Assembly: GCA_934177795.1 (NCBI GenBank)
Contig: CAKPPS010000036.1
Span: forward strand, 1 to 9,778
From: an uncultured Clostridia bacterium
Lineage (GTDB): Bacteria; Bacillota; Clostridia; TANB77; CAG-508
Length of the DNA: 9,778 nt
Direction: 5' to 3'
The notes below the pieces were generated by a model, which did no database searches, had not been told where the DNA came from, and was given only the letters and a program-made list of their open reading frames with translations. This document shows positions 5,371-9,778 of this stretch, piece by piece. Made by a program: the position numbers and the translations under genes. Each line of letters opens with the position of its first letter. The stretch's first letter is position 1.

Positions 5371-8300
5371 TTAATTTATACCTTCTTTCGTACATTCCAG
5401 TTATTGATTTGTCTATAAATGTCATATTTATTAATGCTTTTGTTTTGAATTTTTTTCCTTTTATTCTTCCAACTCTATCAGATTGACCCAAATATTTTAA
5501 ATTTCCTTGTCCCCTATGCATAAGATCTATTATTCCATTTATTGTTACTACTTTTTCATTATAATCTAATTCACTAAATATTTTTCTTACATCTTCACTA
5601 TTTAATTTTTCGTATATTGATAAAAATACTTTATATTCATTTCTTAGTTTCTCTAATAAATATTGATAAATATCAAAAACTTTCTCTTTTATATTTTCTT
5701 TTTCTTCTTCAGATATATTTTTTTGATTCATAATATAAATTAATTTATTAATATCTTCTGTTACCAATAATTGTTTATTAGATTTAATTTCACCATCACT
5801 TAGTAATGCCATTTGTTGACCGTTTTCATCCAAATATTCCTGATATTTTAAAATTTTAGATTTAACAATTTTTATCTGTGTAAATTTTGGAAATATTTTT
5901 TGTAAATATTCTTGTAAAGTTATCTTACTATTTTTTATGTCATACTGAATTTTTACTGGTATACCTACCATTTTTAGTTGTTTTCTTCCTTTTTCATCTA
6001 CATAACTACAAATTGTAAAATATGCTTTTATTTCTCCTGAATATCCTCCGTATTTTTTTACATTTCTATCTTCTTTTAGTGGAATAACTGCTTTTACTTT
6101 TTTATCATTTGGTCCATACATAGTTTGATTATAAAACGCACCTGTTTGTTCCTCTAATTTATGTGTTATAAAACAATCTTTGTAATTCAAAATGCTTTTA
6201 ATTTTATTTTTATCTATATTATTTGAGATCATTCCGATTACAATCCAATTTTTATCCTTTTCATTTTTATTAATATAGTTTTTTACATATTCTGTATATT
6301 TATATTCATCTTTATAATTTAATTTTGAATTTATTACATTTCCTACAACGCTAATAATATAAGCATCCTGTGCGTGATGGTAGTCATTAACATTTCTATT
6401 TTTATATACTTTAAAAAATGTTCTGAAATTATGTGTAAGTTCTGCTCTAATTGCATATACATCTGTATTCTTATATTGGTTAACAAGCACATTTGTCACA
6501 TATTTTATACTTTGTCTTGTCTCTATCAATTGCCTAGATATAAATTTTACTTTGTCATTGTCTGTTTCAAACATTTTTCTTCTTCTCAAATTATTGTATT
6601 TTTTATCATCTATTAATCCACTTTCATGTAGCTGTTTCCACCAATACTCTTGTTTTCTTATTATCTTTTCGTCTAATAATAAGCTTCCACTTTTTCTTTG
6701 ATTTTCTTCTTTATATACTAAGACTTTATTTGATAAACTATCATCTTTTATATAATTTTGTGGTAATATATGATCTACTTCATATAAGTTGAGTGTATCT
6801 ATGTTAAGTGGACGAGAACTATACATACATCTTCCATGCTGTGTAAAATATAAATATAATTTTTCGTTAAAATCTTTTTCTGTTTGTTTTCCTTTTAATT
6901 CTTTATATATATTAGGATTATAGTTTTTTATTTTTTCTATTTCATCTTTAAATTTATCATATATTTTTAAAAGTGCTTTTGCTCTATTATCTTTTACTCT
7001 CTTATCTCTTTCTTCATTTCTTGCAAATTCTATATAAATATTTTCTGGGTCACATTTCATTATTTTAGTAATTTCTTTTACTATCTTCATAGTTTGCCAT
7101 ATTGCTCTTTTGTTTGCAGGAGATGTCGGAATTCTATCTATTTCATCATATGAAAATTTATTCTCTTTATTTTCTATACATTCTTCTATTTGTTTTCCAA
7201 ATCCATACTTATCATTATTTATAATTTGCATAAAATTTTCTCTAGTAGTTTTTAATTTTTCTAATATATTTTTATTATCATCATAAGATTTTAAACCTAT
7301 AATTAATTTTTTTGATAATCTTGACCATCCACTATAATTTTTCTTTGCTAGTACATTTATTATCTTATCATCTATTTTATAAGTGTTTTTTATCTTTCTT
7401 TTTAGTATTTTTCTATCCTCAAAAATTGTAATCCATTCTATTATTTTTTCTATCATTTCTATGTTATTTTCGTCTATAGTTTTAAATATATTTTTCATAT
7501 CAATATATGCAGGCATACTTGACATGAACTTATCATTATCTACCAAACCTGTTATATTATCGATTTCTGTATATATTTGATTATCTAATAACATCTGTTT
7601 GAAATCTTTAATTTTAACTACTTTTTTTACTTTAAATAATTTTTCTACTATTTGTTCTTTAACCTTAGGAGATAATTTGTGATTGTTTACTCTTATATTT
7701 GCAAGTTCGTTTAAAACACAAAATTCAGAGTATAAAATGGATTGTTTTGGTATAACATCTTCATTTAATAGATATGTACATTTATTAGTCATTCTTTTAA
7801 TAAATTTTTCAGCAGTTTCATCTACATCTACAACTTCATCAAAATTCCATGGCTTTATTTTTTCGTCTTTTTTTCTTACCACCCATGAAAATCTGCTGTT
7901 ATTATTTTTGGCAAGCGGACCTACATAATATGGAATTCTAAATTTCATTAATAATAAAATATTATTTTTGTTTCCTTTTATAGTTGAATAATATTTTTCT
8001 TGATTATCTAATATTTTTTCTAATTCTTGATAATGCAACTGATATGGAATTGCAGAATTTGCTGTTGTATTTATTTTTACTAAAAATGTTTCGTTTTCAA
8101 TTTCCTGAAAAATATAGTTTTTATCTTCACTTTCTGGTATTTTATTCATGTCATCTTTTATTTTCTTGTATAATTTTTCTATTGAACAATCAGATATTTT
8201 ATTATTGAACATCCAATAATTATTTTCTTTCTCTTTTCTAAACATATCATTGTAATTATCTTTTAGATATTTTTTATATGTTTGTTTTAATATTGATAAA

Positions 8301-9268
8301 TCTTTTTTGTATTTTTCATATTTATTTATAAAAGCATCTGAAATGCTTTCTTTTCCCTGTAGAATATCTTGTAAAATAAACCAATTATAGATTTTCAGCA
8401 TTGCATCATATATATCTGAATTATCTTGTAAGATTTCTTTAATTTCTTCTTCATTTGCAATTTCTGAATTAAATGAAATTTTAGAATTTTCTATGTCTGT
8501 ATCAAATATTTTATTAATATCAAATTTGTAACCTAAAATAGCACAAATAATATTATTTATTATAGTTTTATCATCCTTAGTATAATCAAAAAGCTTAATC
8601 AAATTATCTTTTTTCTCACTTTTTGAGATTTTTTTATTTTTTAAGATATCTACTATGTCTTCTGTTTCTCCTTTAAACAAAATATCTAAATCATTTTCTA
8701 CAAATTCTATTAATTTATTTATAGTTTCAATTATTTCATTATTACTATTTTTTAAATCTCCTTCATATAGAAAATTCCCGCGATATTTTATTATATGATG
8801 AATTGCAAAATAAACTAATCTAATATCAAATTTTTCCTTATTATTCATTAATTCTTTTCTTAAATGATATATTGTTGGATATTTCTTATAATATATAGGA
8901 TCTGAAAATTCTAATTCAGAAAATAAGTTATATTTTTTACCATTTATAGATTCTTGGCATTTTTCTTCTTTACTTTTAGAAGTTTCTCGTATCATTGGAA
9001 TAAAATTTGGATATTCTTTTTCAATATCACTTAATAATAAACTTTGTAAAATATTTATTCTTTCTTTTCTTCTTTCAATTCTTCTTCTGGCACCTCTAAA
9101 TGTTCTTGTCTGCGCAGCTGTACTTCCTTCTTCAAAAAGTCTTGCTCCCCACATATTTTTGTTTCCATGCTTTAAAATGTTATTTTCCAAGTCTGTTACA
9201 GCCCATCCTACTGAATTTGTTCCTATATCTAATCCTATATTATATTTTTTTGTTTTTTTATTTTCCAT
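5342..9268 (-). CDS. cas9: Cas9 RNA-guided DNA endonuclease (type II-A)
   Basis: Cas9 cuts both strands of DNA matched by crRNA-tracrRNA and helps select PAM-bearing spacers. The product has 1308 residues, within the family range. Domains in order: RuvC-I with Asp14 in GLDIGTNSVGWAV; Arg-rich bridge helix about 55-75 (RTFRGARRRIERRKERIN); alpha-helical recognition lobe about 76-715; RuvC-II with Glu747 in IYIEFARNEE; HNH with Asp832-His833 in VDHILPQ and Asn856 in EENQRKSG; RuvC-III with His965 and Asp968 in YHHAQDAY; C-terminal PAM-interacting domain ending ITGMYERRYKL. All catalytic residues are present, so it should be active. The arginine pair of the SpCas9 PAM loop is not clearly aligned; the region reads SDRVGRIKGKKF. 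The start is ATG at 9268. AAAGGAG lies about 13 nt upstream, longer than usual, with an out-of-frame ATG between. The tracrRNA promoter overlaps this leader on the other strand. Confidence 0.98.
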   Translation of the reverse strand: MENKKTKKYNIGLDIGTNSVGWAVTDLENNILKHGNKNMWGARLFEEGSTAAQTRTFRGARRRIERRKERINILQSLLLSDIEKEYPNFIPMIRETSKSKEEKCQESINGKKYNLFSELEFSDPIYYKKYPTIYHLRKELMNNKEKFDIRLVYFAIHHIIKYRGNFLYEGDLKNSNNEIIETINKLIEFVENDLDILFKGETEDIVDILKNKKISKSEKKDNLIKLFDYTKDDKTIINNIICAILGYKFDINKIFDTDIENSKISFNSEIANEEEIKEILQDNSDIYDAMLKIYNWFILQDILQGKESISDAFINKYEKYKKDLSILKQTYKKYLKDNYNDMFRKEKENNYWMFNNKISDCSIEKLYKKIKDDMNKIPESEDKNYIFQEIENETFLVKINTTANSAIPYQLHYQELEKILDNQEKYYSTIKGNKNNILLLMKFRIPYYVGPLAKNNNSRFSWVVRKKDEKIKPWNFDEVVDVDETAEKFIKRMTNKCTYLLNEDVIPKQSILYSEFCVLNELANIRVNNHKLSPKVKEQIVEKLFKVKKVVKIKDFKQMLLDNQIYTEIDNITGLVDNDKFMSSMPAYIDMKNIFKTIDENNIEMIEKIIEWITIFEDRKILKRKIKNTYKIDDKIINVLAKKNYSGWSRLSKKLIIGLKSYDDNKNILEKLKTTRENFMQIINNDKYGFGKQIEECIENKENKFSYDEIDRIPTSPANKRAIWQTMKIVKEITKIMKCDPENIYIEFARNEERDKRVKDNRAKALLKIYDKFKDEIEKIKNYNPNIYKELKGKQTEKDFNEKLYLYFTQHGRCMYSSRPLNIDTLNLYEVDHILPQNYIKDDSLSNKVLVYKEENQRKSGSLLLDEKIIRKQEYWWKQLHESGLIDDKKYNNLRRRKMFETDNDKVKFISRQLIETRQSIKYVTNVLVNQYKNTDVYAIRAELTHNFRTFFKVYKNRNVNDYHHAQDAYIISVVGNVINSKLNYKDEYKYTEYVKNYINKNEKDKNWIVIGMISNNIDKNKIKSILNYKDCFITHKLEEQTGAFYNQTMYGPNDKKVKAVIPLKEDRNVKKYGGYSGEIKAYFTICSYVDEKGRKQLKMVGIPVKIQYDIKNSKITLQEYLQKIFPKFTQIKIVKSKILKYQEYLDENGQQMALLSDGEIKSNKQLLVTEDINKLIYIMNQKNISEEEKENIKEKVFDIYQYLLEKLRNEYKVFLSIYEKLNSEDVRKIFSELDYNEKVVTINGIIDLMHRGQGNLKYLGQSDRVGRIKGKKFKTKALINMTFIDKSITGMYERRYKLSGMENCSSK
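8533..8546 (-). repeat. 14-bp copy of the CRISPR repeat core inside cas9
   Basis: TTGTGCTATTTTAG (coding strand, encoding part of ICAILG) is identical to the part of the crRNA repeat that pairs with the tracrRNA anti-repeat. The cas9 mRNA could thus pair with tracrRNA over 14 nt here. It may be coincidence. Confidence 0.6.
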
Positions 9269-9272
9269 TTAC

Positions 9273-9301
9273 TTGCATTTTCTCCTTTTTTATGTTATAT
9301 T
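9273..9301 (+). promoter_or_regulatory. tracrRNA promoter
   Basis: TTGCAT (9273-9278) and TATATT (9296-9301) have 17-bp spacing, with a TGT extension before the -10. The expected start is about 9308, just ahead of the anti-repeat at 9316. The promoter overlaps the cas9 ribosome binding site on the opposite strand. Confidence 0.65.
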
Positions 9302-9307
9302 TTATTT

Positions 9308-9430
9308 GCTATTAAATTACTATCTAAAATAGCACAATGAGTTAAAATAAGGTTAAACCTTTAATGTCAGTTAAATACTGATTTCACTTAGGTGATTTTA
9401 AGTTCTAGTTCTCTAGAACTTTTATTTTTT
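9308..9430 (+). ncRNA. tracrRNA
   Basis: This trans-activating RNA pairs with each crRNA repeat and loads Cas9. The anti-repeat at 9316-9338 is 23 nt perfectly complementary to the repeat. A GAGU bulge follows, then UAAAAU, which pairs with GUUUUA at the start of the crRNA repeat. Bulge sizes (2 nt in crRNA, 4 nt in tracrRNA) match the S. pyogenes duplex. The nexus is AAGGTTAAACCTTT (9349-9362), closely like AAGGCTAGTCC in S. pyogenes. Two short hairpins follow (TCAGT/ACTGA at 9367-9381; TCAC/GTGA at 9384-9395), then the terminator. It is transcribed away from cas9, only 47 bp separating the anti-repeat from the cas9 start codon. Confidence 0.92.
9400..9430 (+). terminator. tracrRNA Rho-independent terminator
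   Basis: A 9-bp perfect stem (AAGTTCTAG/CTAGAACTT) around a TTCT loop is followed by TTATTTTTT. It closes the tracrRNA and is its last hairpin. Confidence 0.88.
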
Positions 9431-9434
9431 ATAT

Positions 9435-9467
9435 ATTATAATGTAATCAATGAAAAAAATGTCGAAA
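9435..9467 (-). promoter_or_regulatory. Candidate cas operon promoter with a Spo0A-box-like site
   Basis: On the minus strand TATAAT occupies 9440-9435 and TTTCGACA occupies 9467-9460, so the TCGACA -35-like element is 19 bp from the -10. TTTCGACA is the complement of TGTCGAAA, a match to the Spo0A box core. At Spo0A-activated sigma-A promoters the box overlaps a poorly spaced -35. Transcription would start near 9428 and run through the whole tracrRNA gene in antisense before reaching cas9. No better cas promoter was found in the short gap 9269-9315. Confidence 0.4.
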
Positions 9468-9626
9468 TTTGTAGATTATTAATAATTTTTGTATTTTTTG
9501 TTGAGTTTTTTATAAACTTTAATTTTAAACCCTCAATCAATAAAGTTTGAAAATGAAAAGGAAAATAGTATTTTATTTATTTAAGTTAGGCTAGTATGTT
9601 CATCAATTGACACTAATTAACATATA
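9468..9626. other. Intergenic stretch without a recognised element
   Basis: AT-rich sequence between the tracrRNA/cas promoter region and the deformylase terminator. I see no reading frame with a ribosome binding site, no RNA fold of note and no repeat. Confidence 0.5.
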
Positions 9627-9661
9627 AAAAATAGTAATTACTTAAGATAATTACTATTTTT
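9627..9661. terminator. Bidirectional terminator hairpin
   Basis: A perfect 14-bp stem (AAAAATAGTAATTA/TAATTACTATTTTT) surrounds a 7-nt loop (CTTAAGA). A and T runs on the two flanks provide U tracts on both strands. It ends the deformylase transcript and insulates the cas locus from it. Confidence 0.8.
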
Positions 9662-9703
9662 CATTATTTATAATTTTAATTAAACATACACTTTTTGTTA
9701 TAA

Positions 9704-9778
9704 TTATATTATTATTCCATTTGTATGATCAATTTCATGTTGTATTATTTCAGCAACAAATTCCGTATATTTTCCATG
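9704..9778 (-). CDS. def: Peptide deformylase, C-terminal end (5' partial)
   Basis: The last 24 codons read HGKYTEFVAEIIQHEIDHTN followed by GIII and TAA. HEIDH is the HExxH metal-binding motif in the C-terminal helix of peptide deformylase: the two His bind the metal and the Glu is catalytic. The enzyme removes the formyl group from the N-terminal Met of new proteins. The product ends only a few residues after the motif, as in the short Clostridia-type enzymes. The remainder lies beyond the window. It is a housekeeping flank and not part of the CRISPR system. Confidence 0.85.
   Translation of the reverse strand, partial: HGKYTEFVAEIIQHEIDHTNGIII

Noticed and set aside
6374..9315. Several plus-strand frames of 65-81 codons opposite cas9
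   Set aside because: All are antisense shadows of cas9, with no start signals and no family resemblance.

Overview
The window is a complete type II-A CRISPR-Cas9 locus from a very AT-rich member of the Bacillota. Strong AGGAG-type ribosome binding sites and matches to the Spo0A box (TTGTCGAA) suggest a spore-forming Clostridia-like host, but no species is identifiable. Almost every gene is on the minus strand.

Right to left: the C-terminal 24 codons of a peptide deformylase (9704-9778) end at a 14-bp bidirectional terminator hairpin (9627-9661). A tracrRNA (about 9308-9430, plus strand) follows, with promoter, anti-repeat, nexus, two small hairpins and a terminator. Then come cas9 (1308 aa, all nuclease residues present), cas1, cas2 (a single-base frameshift replaces its C-terminal tail) and csn2, overlapping or tightly spaced as one operon. 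Next are a leader ending in the anchor ATTTGAG and a CRISPR array of 12 identical 36-bp repeats and 11 spacers (2689-3451). Cas1, Cas2 and Csn2 with Cas9 add spacers at the leader end (3451). crRNAs made from the minus strand pair with the tracrRNA to guide Cas9.

The unusual part is 1-2688. The array does not end in a degenerate repeat. Its last repeat abuts 1255 bp of phage-like DNA: the C-terminal part of a minor capsid protein carrying a CdiA-like nuclease domain, an intergenic region, and a bacterial PH-domain gene cut off at 1434. A thirteenth, identical repeat follows (1398-1433), and then a second phage-like segment: a frameshifted ParB-domain gene and a 66-codon gene. At both junctions on the downstream side of a repeat, exactly 30 bp (the array's usual spacer length) is followed by NGGNG (AGGAG and CGGTG). 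The simplest reading is that the first 30 bp of each segment is a real spacer that runs straight on into its own protospacer, PAM and flanking phage genome. This is either in vivo spacer-protospacer recombination or an assembly join through the spacer; the sequence alone cannot decide. As arranged, the PAM-bearing copies lack a downstream repeat, so they should not give crRNAs that cut this locus.

The first ~415 bp hold no convincing gene beyond a possible 39-codon membrane-protein tail on the plus strand.
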